Source: CAZCAC01 sp964496575
GTDB lineage: Bacteria; Planctomycetota; UBA1135; GCA-002686595
Assembly (NCBI GenBank): GCA_964496575.1
Contig: CAZCAC010000199.1
Coordinates: forward strand, 1 to 9,124
DNA length: 9,124 bases
Direction: 5' to 3'
The notes beneath the pieces are model-generated. The model worked only from the letters and a program-made list of their open reading frames with translations. It had not been told where the DNA came from and searched no databases. Made by a program: the position numbers and the translations under genes. This document shows, piece after piece, positions 1 through 6,871 of this stretch. The first letter of the stretch is position 1. Each line of letters opens with the position of its first letter.

Positions 1-1
1 G

Positions 2-520
2 AAGGTCAAGCCTCGCTTCGACGTGCTCGGCAAGCGCGTGGGCAAGCGGATGGGCGCCGTCGCCAAGGCGCTGTCGTCCGCGGACCCGCTCGCCGTGCGG
101 GCCGCGGTGGCCGAGGGAGCGTTCTCGCTGGAGGTCGACGGGGAGGCGGTCGAGCTCGCCGCCTCGGAGCTGGAGATCCAGTACGAGGGCCCCGAGCACC
201 TCGTCCTCTCCGAGGAACGCGGCGCCTTCGCGGCGCTCGACACGACGATCACCGAGGAGCTGTGGGCCGAGGGGATCGCGCGCGACTTCAACCGGCAGGC
301 GCAGGACCGGCGCAAGGCGCTCGGGCTGGTGGTGACCGATCGCGTCGAGCTTTCGTGTGTGGTGAACCAGAGGATCGCCGGAGCACTGCGGCAGCACGAG
401 GCCTGGCTGCGAGGCGAGCTGCTCGCGGATGCGATCCACTTCGAGGACGAGCTCGACGGCGGCGAAACGGCCAAGGTGGGGGGAGAGAAGATCCTCTTGC
501 GCGTCTCGAAGCAGAGGTAA
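2..520 (+). CDS. ileS: Isoleucyl-tRNA synthetase, C-terminal part (5' end outside window)
   Basis: This is the last 172 codons of a gene entering from the left edge in the frame that begins at base 2. The opening residues KVKPRFDVLGKRVGKRM, followed by a segment ending in VELAASELEIQYEGPE, match the C-terminal region (DUF5915 type) of isoleucyl-tRNA synthetases, which charge tRNA-Ile in the cytoplasm. The later stretch EELWAEGIARDFNRQAQDRRKALGL is the usual helix of that terminal domain, and the protein ends GGEKILLRVSKQR before TAA. From family knowledge, this kind of C-terminus belongs to the eukaryote-like (IleS2) class, but the catalytic core and zinc or KMSKS signatures lie outside the window, so the class is inferred. 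A GTG at 23 is an internal codon, not a start. The stop is 17 bases from the convergent stop of the next gene, and no terminator is visible between them. Confidence 0.88.
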   Translation, partial: KVKPRFDVLGKRVGKRMGAVAKALSSADPLAVRAAVAEGAFSLEVDGEAVELAASELEIQYEGPEHLVLSEERGAFAALDTTITEELWAEGIARDFNRQAQDRRKALGLVVTDRVELSCVVNQRIAGALRQHEAWLRGELLADAIHFEDELDGGETAKVGGEKILLRVSKQR

Positions 521-537
521 CGAATTGTACGGACGCC

Positions 538-2232
538 TCAGCGCGCCCCGAGCGTCACCCGGCCGAGCTCCAGGCGTTCGTTCCGCTCGAGGTGCAGGTC
601 GGTCTCAAAGCGGAAGTCACTCGATGATGCCCTGAACACCAGATGGATGTCGCAGTCAGAGGGCAACCCCTCGAGCACGAAGGGACCTGGCTCGAGCTCG
701 GCGACCTCGATCTCCGGCTGGTGGTCGCCGCACAGCGTGACGATCGCTTCCACGTACCCCGGCCATCTCGACGGATCCGTTCCAGGAAGTCCCACGAGCT
801 CACCCGAGACGACCGTCTTCGACTCCCGTAGCACCGCCTGGACGACCGTGTGCCCATTCCAGTAACGCCTGGGTACGTACTTGTCGGTTGGCGCTGCCGC
901 GAGGTGAAGGGGACCGGTGCCGGAGAGGCCCTTCTCGGGGATCCAGGCGACGTAGCGCGCGTCTCCTGGAGGGATCATCGGCATCGTGAAAATGCCGCCT
1001 CCGCACCAGCCGCGGTGGTTGGGGCCGAGCTTGGCGATCGACCTCGAGCCATTCTCGAGCCGCAGGTAGAGCTCTCCATCGACGCGCTCGCCGTCTTCCA
1101 GCTCGGTATTGACCACCACCTTGCACAACCGTGCCGGTCGACGGGGGATGACGAGCTCGACGAAATCAGGGTAGGTCCCGGCGAGGTCCAGCGTGACCGG
1201 CTCGTAGCCGTAGATGTCGTGAGGACAGGCGCGCAGGGACTTCAACCCGTCGAGGTCGCCCTGGAGGGTGAACTCGGCTTCACCATCGACGTCGACCACG
1301 ACGGCGTTCTCCGGATCGAACTGCAGCTCGAGCCAGGCGTCGGTCGCAGGCTCGCCGTCGATGAGCACCCTTCCTCTCACCTCGACCCCCGGGCCGTGGA
1401 GGGTGAGCCCTCCGACGTCGACGATCCCGGTGCTCGGCGTCGGGAAGCGGTGGAGTCGACGGACGGCTCGCCCCTCCTCGGTCACGGTCAAGCTGAGCGT
1501 CACCGACTTGCCGCCGACCGGCCAGAACAGGAACCCCTCCTCGCCGCTGCTCTCCAGCTCCTCGCTGGTCCCCTCGTACCTGAGCACCCAGTCGACCTCC
1601 GGGTCGAGATCGACCACGCGTCCGCGCACCCCTGCCGCGAGCTGAAGCGGAAGTTCGATGCGCCACGCTTCACCGGGCCGGGTCGGAGGCGGCGGCACCG
1701 GCGCGACGACCGGCGCACAGCCGAGCCTCGCGCCGTCATCGAACCAGCACTCGGCGCTGACCCAGAGCGTGTGGTCGTGCGGCACTTCCTCGAACAGGAC
1801 TCCACGGTCGGTTTCCTCGCCGTAGCCGATGGAGTCCGGGTCCCGGCGGAGATCTCTCGTCGGCACGAGGACGTGCTTCGGCTCGAAGTCCCAGAGCTCG
1901 ACGCTGATCCAGTACGGCAGGTCGATCTCCGGAGCGGGCCTCTTCGCGAGGAGGCGGACGAAGAGATCGCGGAGCCCCGGCGGGGTGATCGGCTCGCGTT
2001 CGATCCCCGCCTCGTCCGGGAGGTGCGGGGCGGCGAGGACCGGCGAGCGGAGCCCGGCGGTCGCGGCGGAGGGCTTTGCCGCCGGAAGGTGTGGAAGCTC
2101 ACCGGCGAGCGAGTCGTCCTCCGCGGTGACGACCGTGGGGTCGAGCCCCTCGAGCGCGCTTCCCGTTCGCCACCGGGCGCCGAGGAGGAGCAGCCCGAGA
2201 AGTCCCGCCAGGAGCACCAGTCGTCTCGCCAT
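538..2232 (-). CDS. Secreted protein with carboxypeptidase-regulatory-like repeats, function unknown
   Basis: I do not recognise a named family for this 564-residue protein. Residues 1-26 (MARRLVLLAGLLGLLLLGAR, then a small-residue stretch ending SA) form a classical signal peptide or membrane anchor, and a low-complexity Ala/Pro-rich linker follows to about residue 100. The rest looks like tandem beta-sandwich modules: about 195-280 (GVRGRVVDLD), about 282-370 (VEVRGRVLIDGEPATDAWLEL, with VVVDVDGEAEFTL) and about 472-560 (TVVSGELVGL, ending FVLEGLPSDCDIHLVF). The pattern 'G.V...G.P...A...L' followed later by 'G.F.L.GL' is typical of carboxypeptidase regulatory-like domains, which serve as extracellular structural or binding modules. 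The ATG at 2232 has GGAG four bases upstream, which is a little close. It lies 124 bases downstream of the DUF1501 gene on the same strand, with a large hairpin between, so co-transcription is uncertain. Even and odd cysteines (C163, C172, C336, C370, C409, C501, C527) could form disulfides in the periplasm. Confidence 0.75.
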   Translation of the reverse strand: MARRLVLLAGLLGLLLLGARWRTGSALEGLDPTVVTAEDDSLAGELPHLPAAKPSAATAGLRSPVLAAPHLPDEAGIEREPITPPGLRDLFVRLLAKRPAPEIDLPYWISVELWDFEPKHVLVPTRDLRRDPDSIGYGEETDRGVLFEEVPHDHTLWVSAECWFDDGARLGCAPVVAPVPPPPTRPGEAWRIELPLQLAAGVRGRVVDLDPEVDWVLRYEGTSEELESSGEEGFLFWPVGGKSVTLSLTVTEEGRAVRRLHRFPTPSTGIVDVGGLTLHGPGVEVRGRVLIDGEPATDAWLELQFDPENAVVVDVDGEAEFTLQGDLDGLKSLRACPHDIYGYEPVTLDLAGTYPDFVELVIPRRPARLCKVVVNTELEDGERVDGELYLRLENGSRSIAKLGPNHRGWCGGGIFTMPMIPPGDARYVAWIPEKGLSGTGPLHLAAAPTDKYVPRRYWNGHTVVQAVLRESKTVVSGELVGLPGTDPSRWPGYVEAIVTLCGDHQPEIEVAELEPGPFVLEGLPSDCDIHLVFRASSSDFRFETDLHLERNERLELGRVTLGAR

Positions 2233-2281
2233 GACGCTCCGTTCGCAAATGGCATGCCGCGCCGGATCGGGCTCGATCGAG

Positions 2282-2334
2282 CCACCAGGGCCCGTTCACA
2301 CCGCGGGTCGCGGCACGAACGGGCGCAGTGGTGG
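2282..2334 (-). terminator. Three-part hairpin between the DUF1501 gene and the secreted-protein gene
   Basis: CCACCA (2282-2287) pairs with TGGTGG (2329-2334); GCCCGTTC (2290-2297) pairs perfectly with GAACGGGC (2317-2324); CCGCG (2301-2305) pairs with CGCGG (2309-2313) around a three-base loop. That gives 19 base pairs interrupted by two small internal loops. It begins 22 bases beyond the DUF1501 stop in the minus direction. No T-run follows on either strand, so it is not a standard intrinsic terminator. It may block 3' exonucleases, attenuate read-through or act as a bidirectional structural element. Confidence 0.4.
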
Positions 2335-2356
2335 AGGTTGTCCAGACCTCGTAACG

Positions 2357-3637
2357 TCAGACCACGATGCCGTGGAAGTTCGGTGTGTACCCCGGGAAGA
2401 CCGCCGCGAGGTCGGTCGTGCCGAGTCGCCGGACCAGGATCTCCCCGACCACGTCGCGGTAGTCGGTGGTGATGGCGAGGTCGCCCTGGTCGAGCGCCGC
2501 GGGGGCGAGTCCCGGCCAGCTGGTGAAGACCTGGCCGCCGGCGACGTGACCGCCGAAGACCATCAGGCAACCTCCATGGCCGTGGTCCAGCCCGAGGCTG
2601 CCGTTCTGGGCGACGCGACGACCGAACTCGGAGATCACGAGACCGGTCACGTCGTCCTGATGGTCGAGCAGGTCGAGGTGGAACGCTTCGAGCGAGCGCG
2701 ACAGGTCGTCGAGCATGCTCGCCATCACGCCGTCGATGGGGCCGAGAGTGTTGTGGTGATCCCAGCCGCCGTAATCGATGAAGAGGCACTCGAGATCGAT
2801 CTGCGCCTTGATCAGCGCCGCCGCGCGCTTCAGCTTGTCGCCGAAGGGTGAAGCGGGGTACACGGCTCCGTTCTCGGGCACGTATCCGTCGAAGTCGATC
2901 GCTTCCATCATCTCGATCGTATCGAAGGTGCTCTGCGCGGCGCCGCTCAGGGGCTCACCGGTCCGTTCGTACATCGCCTCGATGGCGCGCTGCCGCCAGG
3001 GGCTCGTGAGCGGATCGCCGGGGAACGAGAAGAGCGCCGGATCGGGGATCGGCAGGGTTTGCGGGGCGCCTCCGAGACTCAGCGGCATCAGGTCGTCCAT
3101 CGCCAGCGCGCGCAGGAGGCCGCCGCCGAGTGGTGGCGTGGTCAGGAGATGACGGGCGAGCCATCCCGTCGAGACCGAGTCGTAGTCCTGCTCCGGCAGG
3201 CCTCGCTCCATGGCCTTGAAGGCGTCGAAGTGCGAGCGGGTCGAGTCGGTGGAGCCGACCGCGTGCACGATCGCGAGGCGCCCCGCGTCGTAGATCGTCT
3301 TCAGCGGCGCCGCGGCCGGGGCGAGGCCGAAGAAGCCGTCGAGGTCGACGGCGCCGTTCGTCGCGCCGGGGGGCGCGATGGCGAGGTCGGGGCGCGCGGG
3401 TTGCAGCTCGGGGTCGCCGTACGGCACGCAGGTGGTCAAGCCGTCCATGCCGCCGCGGAGGAAGACGTGGACCAGCACGTCGCGGCCGGTGGGGTTGGTC
3501 GCGGCCGAGGCGGCCTTCGACAGCCAGAGGGGAGAGGTGAATCCCGCGGCGGAGACGACCCCCGCATCGCGGAGGAAACGCCGTCTCGTGAGGCCCTCGC
3601 CGGCCGTCGTTTCGTTCGATCGTTCGTCCTGTTTCAT
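2357..3637 (-). CDS. DUF1501 family protein, Tat-exported
   Basis: This 426-residue protein opens with a twin-arginine signal: RRRFLRDAG at residues 18-26, then a moderately hydrophobic stretch and the likely cleavage site AASA. The mature protein begins with the DUF1501 signature FLRGGMDGLTTCVPYGDPEL and RPDLAIAPP. It continues with the mid-domain 'STRSHFDA', the YGGWDHH motif, and the C-terminal signature SEFGRR (336-341), NGSLGLDHGHGG (D351, H352) and the GD..ITTDYRDV stretch. The family belongs to the alkaline-phosphatase-like fold, where such Asp/His residues usually bind metal, but no reaction has been established. The length is full for the family. The ATG at 3637 follows AGGATGAGATCGAG; the Tat motif so close to it supports the start. 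It lies 43 bases behind the DUF1800 gene, the conserved partner, and the two are almost certainly one transcript. Folding before Tat export would be expected. Confidence 0.93.
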   Translation of the reverse strand: MKQDERSNETTAGEGLTRRRFLRDAGVVSAAGFTSPLWLSKAASAATNPTGRDVLVHVFLRGGMDGLTTCVPYGDPELQPARPDLAIAPPGATNGAVDLDGFFGLAPAAAPLKTIYDAGRLAIVHAVGSTDSTRSHFDAFKAMERGLPEQDYDSVSTGWLARHLLTTPPLGGGLLRALAMDDLMPLSLGGAPQTLPIPDPALFSFPGDPLTSPWRQRAIEAMYERTGEPLSGAAQSTFDTIEMMEAIDFDGYVPENGAVYPASPFGDKLKRAAALIKAQIDLECLFIDYGGWDHHNTLGPIDGVMASMLDDLSRSLEAFHLDLLDHQDDVTGLVISEFGRRVAQNGSLGLDHGHGGCLMVFGGHVAGGQVFTSWPGLAPAALDQGDLAITTDYRDVVGEILVRRLGTTDLAAVFPGYTPNFHGIVV

Positions 3638-3680
3638 CTCGATCTCATCCTGTTCGGTAACGTCGATGGGAGGGCTTCGG

Positions 3681-5234
3681 CTAGAAGTACTGATATCCGG
3701 GACTCGAGGCCGCGAGCGCGAATGCCTCGCGCAGGACCGCGTCGGTGAGTACCGGGTGCGAGTCGAGGTAGAGCTGGACGTCGCGAAGCTCGCGCGGCGG
3801 GAGCAGGCCGCCGGTCAGGGCCCAGCTGATCCCCGGCACGACGCCGCTCTTCGGCGAGCTGGCGATCAATGTCTGCAGCGTGGTGGAGTCGGGCACGTTG
3901 CCGGGGATCGCGCCGCCGAAGAGGTCGGAGGCGTATTCCCAGCGTGGCAGCACCGCGCTGCCCCAGGCGTCGAGGCTGTCGGGGTAGCCGTCGGGCGTGG
4001 GGTGGAAGTAGGGGACCTGCCCGAGGCGCAGGAGGCGCGTGGTGATCGCCAGCAGGTCGGCGCTGCCGACCAGCCCCGCCCGCATCAGCGAGACGACGAT
4101 GTGCATGGGGCGGCGCAGCTTGGTGCGCTCGTCGAGGGGGACTGCCGCCACCGTCTCGGGGCGCAGGATCTTGCGGACCATCTCCTCGATATCGCCGTCC
4201 GTGGTGAGGTAGACCGCCGCGACGTCGGCGACCAGCTCCGTCGAGGGTTCGTAGCCGAGAAGTCCGCGGCACAGCTTGGTGGCGACGAACTCCGCCGTCT
4301 TCGGGTGGGTGGCCAGGATCTGCAGGACCGTCTCCCCGTCCTCGATCCCGCCGCCGGGGGGGATGGTGACGCCGAGCACCTGCTTGGAGCCGGTGTCGTG
4401 CAGCTGCGGCACGAAGATGAACTCGCCGGGCGATCCACCGCTGGTGTAGACGCCGTCGAGGGTCCAGCCGGTGAAGCAGCGGGCGACCTCGCGAACGTCT
4501 TGTTCGCTGTACGGCCCGTCGACGCCGAGGGTGTGGAGCTCCATCAGCTCTCGCGCGTAGTTTTCCTGTGGCGCGCCGACGATGTTGACGTAGTTGTCGA
4601 GGTACCAGAGCATCGCGGGGCTCTTCGCCGAGGCCGCGAGCATCTCGGGGAACTTGCCGAACGCGTTCGCTCGGATCACCTCGCGGTCGTCGACCGTTTT
4701 GAACCAGAGGCAGAGGTCGTCGAGCTGTGAGATGTTGAAGTGGTCGGTCCAGAGCTCGACGACGCGCTCGAACAGCAGCTTGCGCGAGTAGATCATTCGG
4801 AGCATCACGGCGAACTGGAGCTCGAGGAACACCTGCTCGACGAGGTCGTCGGGGTACTGGTTCAGCAGTTCGGAGGCCGAGAGCGTCAGCGTGGGCAGCT
4901 GGGCGAGCACCGCGTCGACGTCGCTGTCATCGATCGTCTCGGGCTGGAGCTGCTGCTCGAGCCAGGCTGCCCAGCCGAGCTGCCGGGCCTCGAGGTAGTC
5001 GGGCACGGTGAAGCCCATCGTCGCGTGGTGGAGGAGGTAGCGCAGATCCGGTCCCCCGGCGACGGGTGGGATGTTCGTCGCGGCCCCGGGTCCGGCCGCC
5101 GCGTGCAGTCTGGCGGTGGAGAGTGGCGGGACCGGGGGCAGGGATCGGGAGCTGGTATTGAGCAGGGTGGCGGCGTTGAAGCGGGAGTTCCGGTATCGGA
5201 GGAGTGTTCCCGCACCGGCGGCGATCGGAGGCAT
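3681..5234 (-). CDS. DUF1800 family protein
   Basis: Of the two candidate starts I chose the ATG at 5234 (517 residues, MPPIAAGAG...). It has AGGAA eight bases upstream, whereas the longer frame from 5351 adds 39 low-complexity residues with no ribosome-binding site. Diagnostic DUF1800 motifs appear in order: LLHHATMGFT at 67-76 with the following helix ending AAWLEQQL; WTDHFN at 162-167; NYARELMELHTLGVDG from 225; DV.EVARCFTGWT ending at 258. The C-terminus ALAASSPGYQYF matches the usual family end, so the gene is complete. The biochemical role of DUF1800 is unknown. It is normally encoded directly before a DUF1501 gene, as here, and the pair is thought to act in the cell envelope. Unusually, I see no signal peptide at the N-terminus with either start, although the partner carries a Tat signal. 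Confidence 0.92.
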   Translation of the reverse strand: MPPIAAGAGTLLRYRNSRFNAATLLNTSSRSLPPVPPLSTARLHAAAGPGAATNIPPVAGGPDLRYLLHHATMGFTVPDYLEARQLGWAAWLEQQLQPETIDDSDVDAVLAQLPTLTLSASELLNQYPDDLVEQVFLELQFAVMLRMIYSRKLLFERVVELWTDHFNISQLDDLCLWFKTVDDREVIRANAFGKFPEMLAASAKSPAMLWYLDNYVNIVGAPQENYARELMELHTLGVDGPYSEQDVREVARCFTGWTLDGVYTSGGSPGEFIFVPQLHDTGSKQVLGVTIPPGGGIEDGETVLQILATHPKTAEFVATKLCRGLLGYEPSTELVADVAAVYLTTDGDIEEMVRKILRPETVAAVPLDERTKLRRPMHIVVSLMRAGLVGSADLLAITTRLLRLGQVPYFHPTPDGYPDSLDAWGSAVLPRWEYASDLFGGAIPGNVPDSTTLQTLIASSPKSGVVPGISWALTGGLLPPRELRDVQLYLDSHPVLTDAVLREAFALAASSPGYQYF

Positions 5235-5792
5235 GGCGAGTTCCTGGTGCTGGCGCCCGAAGGGGGCGGAGCCTGGGCCGGCGAGGGCTGGTGAGCTCGC
5301 CGGCCGGGAAGGGTCAGTCGTTCGTCTCGCAGCGCTGCAAGCACCCCCCATGCGATGAGGTGCGGGGTTATTTCTCCGAGGTGGCGAAAGCGTGACGGGC
5401 TGTCCGTGAGCCAGGAGCGGGGCAGGTCACCTTGCCGGTCGACGGATAGGTTGCGCCGCAAAGGAAGGCGGATGCTCGAACGCTGAAGGCTGTCGTTGTG
5501 CGTGTGACGGCATCGTCGTTCGCGTGGGCTGGGACCCTGAGCGGGTCGGTGTTCGGCGCGGGCGGACGAGAAGGTCGCATCACCTGAAGTGGGCAACTGC
5601 CCAGATCGAACCGACCCCGATCTCCCCCCTGCCGATCCGGCGTTCGAGGTCGGCAGTGGACGGCGCCAGTCAGGTGCCCGATCCGGTTTCGCCGGGAATG
5701 CAGCTCCTCGGTGCGCCGCCGACCTGCCCGACTTCTCTCACGCCCGATCACCGACGACAGTCCGCCCCTGCTCGACGGAATCCGGTGAAAGA
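5235..5792. promoter_or_regulatory. Intergenic leader and promoter region of the DUF1800 operon
   Basis: I find no convincing gene in these 558 bases. They should hold the promoter and leader of the minus-strand DUF1800-DUF1501 operon. Structured elements are: a perfect 10-bp stem GGCCGGCGAG (5276-5285) / CTCGCCGGCC (5296-5305) with a 10-base loop, ending 42 bases before the DUF1800 start; a small stem CGCCC (5254-5258) / GGGCG (5264-5268); an operator-like TGGGCA-AC-TGCCCA (5590-5603); and a 7-bp inverted repeat CTGCCGA (5629-5635) / TCGGCAG (5650-5656). I cannot identify a sigma-70 -35/-10 pair with confidence. A 127-codon minus-strand frame (5751-5368) overlaps the region but has no recognisable content. 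Confidence 0.4.
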
Positions 5793-5842
5793 TGGAGGCG
5801 GCAACCGGACTCGAACCGGTGAATAACGGATTTGCAATCCGT
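5793..5842 (-). tRNA. tRNA-Cys(GCA), 3' half only (disrupted)
   Basis: Read on the minus strand from 5842 to 5793: anticodon stem-loop ACGGA-TTGCAAA-TCCGT (5842-5826, anticodon GCA), five-base variable loop TATTC, T arm ACCGG-TTCGAGT-CCGGT (5820-5804), 3' acceptor strand TGCCGCC (5803-5797), discriminator T at 5796 and an encoded CCA (5795-5793). U73 and GCA are the cysteine identity elements. The expected partner GGCGGCA and the D arm should lie just to the right of 5842 but are absent; the next bases are a G-rich stretch unrelated to any D arm. The fragment therefore cannot be a working tRNA. Because bacteria usually have one essential tRNA-Cys gene, an intact copy must exist elsewhere. The break at the edge of the anticodon stem is where tyrosine recombinases commonly cross over in tRNA genes. 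Confidence 0.85.
5826..5842. other. Putative attachment-site core (anticodon stem-loop)
   Basis: ACGGA-TTTGCAA-TCCGT on the plus strand is a 17-base inverted repeat with a seven-base centre. This geometry matches tyrosine-recombinase core sites that sit in anticodon stem-loops: symmetric arms and a 7-bp overlap. tRNA identity stops exactly at its right edge, which is what an att junction would produce. The full direct repeat at the other end of the element would be expected to reach from about here to 5793. This is inferred; only one end is visible. Confidence 0.5.
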
Positions 5843-5932
5843 GAGGGGGGTGAGGGAAAGAGTGATGCAACAAGGGGTTACGACGGTGCGAATCCGTGTC
5901 CCGGCGATAGTCCCGGCAGTTCGGCTCCGGAT

Positions 5933-6061
5933 GGGGGGCTCCAGCCTGCCCTGCAGCGTCTGGTCGCTGCTTGGCCAGACCTGCCCACCCCGGTCAAGGC
6001 CGGCATCGTGGCGATGGTAGAGGCGGCCATGCTCGAGGGCCAGCGAGGCGGCGGGAGCTGA
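5933..6061 (+). pseudogene. C-terminal remnant, recombinase-associated tail
   Basis: The frame is open from inside the tRNA fragment (5792), but only the last 40 or so codons look coding. They read GLQPALQRLVAAWPDLPTPV, then KAGIVAMVEAAMLEGQRGGG and S before TGA at 6059-6061. Third positions here are almost all G or C, and the alternation of hydrophobic and charged residues is protein-like. The motif 'L..L..AWP.LP..(I/V)KAGI.AMV.AA' resembles, from memory, the tail that follows tyrosine recombinases or accompanies them in planctomycete integrative elements. No catalytic domain (R...H.R...Y) is present in any frame nearby. The part before 5933 is tRNA antisense and unrelated bases. It may be what remains after a deletion took out the integrase body next to its att site, or a small stand-alone protein. 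The family link is from recall. Confidence 0.4.
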
Positions 6062-6293
6062 GGTCGCTCCGGTCCTCGCTGCGTCGTCCGAGGCTCGGCG
6101 GGATCAGGCAGACTCTGCCCCGGTGAGGCGCGAAAGGCGACCGACTGCGAGCTCGGTCGCAAGTCGCAGCCATGCCGTTTCATCGAACAGCACACTCGGA
6201 AAAAATCAGACTTGCTGATGAGGACTGGGTGAAACGGCCCGTGCGGCTGCCGCTCCCCCTCAAGCTCCCCCGACCCCGAATGTGTCTCAGGTA
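6062..6293. other. Intergenic stretch between the remnant and the HNH gene, with a hairpin
   Basis: No gene is seen here. A perfect 8-bp stem GCGACCGA (6137-6144) / TCGGTCGC (6153-6160) with an eight-base loop lies between two converging reading frames, and could end transcripts from the HNH gene on the minus strand. After the stem on that strand comes CTTTCGCG, a poor T-tract. Nearer the HNH stop, an octamer GCTCCCCC is repeated in tandem with small changes around 6250-6271. Confidence 0.35.
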
Positions 6294-6776
6294 TCACGTT
6301 GGCTCGAACGTCTCAGCCCACCGACGGGCGATATCGAGCTCTGCCTCATCACGCGCCCACCGGGATTGAAGGTACTGACGAACCCGCTCTATCAGGATGT
6401 CTCGTTGCTCGAGTGTGATGTTCACAACATCGAGGGGAACCAGGGCTTCCTCTCCGTTCGGATCCCAGGAGCTCTTCTGAGTGTTACAGCGAGTGCAGCA
6501 CAGCGCGAGGTTCGAGTACTCGCGACCGGTGTGGAGCAGCCACTGACTACCCTGGTAGTACCGCGTTTCTTCCTCAGTATGGAGGTTCTTGTACCTCGAC
6601 TTCGGAAGGATATGATCGTATGCGTTGGCTCTGAAGCTGAGACGATCAGAGAGAACCCTGACTCCGCAGTACTCGCAGACACAACTGGCACGCTGCCAGA
6701 TGACGAAACCAGCCGATGTCCAGCCGTATTCCTCGCGTAGGGTCGCAATCAGTCGTGTTCTTTCGGATTCGGGCAT
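6294..6776 (-). CDS. HNH endonuclease
   Basis: This 160-residue protein has the full layout of a zinc-stabilised HNH (beta-beta-alpha metal) nuclease. C34-E-Y-C37 forms the first zinc knuckle; Y53-D54-H55 in YDHILPKSR carries the catalytic histidine (H55) and a metal-binding Asp; N89 in NLALCCTRCN positions the general base; C94 and C97 complete the zinc ribbon; N98 with K101 fills the third HNH position (Asn in place of His, common in this family). The N-terminal third (MPESERTRLIATLREEYGW) is helical, and a C-terminal helix follows the nuclease core. These enzymes nick or cut DNA in restriction, phage, homing and defence contexts; no fused targeting domain shows which. The ATG at 6776 is preceded by GAGG eight bases upstream. 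The gene points toward the island edge, and a possible small gene lies 95 bases upstream on the same strand. Confidence 0.9.
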   Translation of the reverse strand: MPESERTRLIATLREEYGWTSAGFVIWQRASCVCEYCGVRVLSDRLSFRANAYDHILPKSRYKNLHTEEETRYYQGSQWLLHTGREYSNLALCCTRCNTQKSSWDPNGEEALVPLDVVNITLEQRDILIERVRQYLQSRWARDEAELDIARRWAETFEPT

Positions 6777-6871
6777 GATCTGACCTCGGGATGGAAGGTG
6801 CTGTCATGGTAGGTACTGCTTGGATTGGTGCACAGGCACCGGAAACTCGGGCCGCATCGGATTCGAACTCG

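Noticed and set aside
850..2472. 540-codon plus-strand open frame
   Set aside because: It lies antisense to the secreted-protein gene and the end of the DUF1501 gene. The translation is Arg/Asp/Val-rich with no recognisable motif, as expected from the complement of GC-rich coding DNA.
1500..2789. 429-codon minus-strand frame
   Set aside because: It overlaps two better-supported genes in another frame, and its product is extremely Arg/Ser-rich.
3378..4730. 450-codon plus-strand open frame
   Set aside because: It is antisense to the certain DUF1501 and DUF1800 genes, and its composition is typical of a complementary-strand shadow.
5368..5751. 127-codon minus-strand frame upstream of DUF1800
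   Set aside because: There is no ribosome-binding site, no recognisable motif and no clear third-position bias. I treat it as non-coding leader or spacer.
5793..5842. Intron-split tRNA as an alternative to truncation
   Set aside because: Bacterial group I introns in tRNAs interrupt the anticodon loop or its close vicinity, with both exons nearby. Here the break is at the outer edge of the anticodon stem, and no 5' exon (GGCGGCA plus D arm) is seen to the right.
5792..5932. 5' part of an open frame beginning MEAATGLEPV
   Set aside because: This is tRNA antisense translated in frame, a known source of false protein predictions. Only the downstream tail looks coding.
6859..6870. T-arm-like GGATTCGAACTC (minus strand GAGTTCGAATCC)
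   Set aside because: The flanking bases do not pair into a five-base T stem, and no acceptor or anticodon arm is at the right distance.
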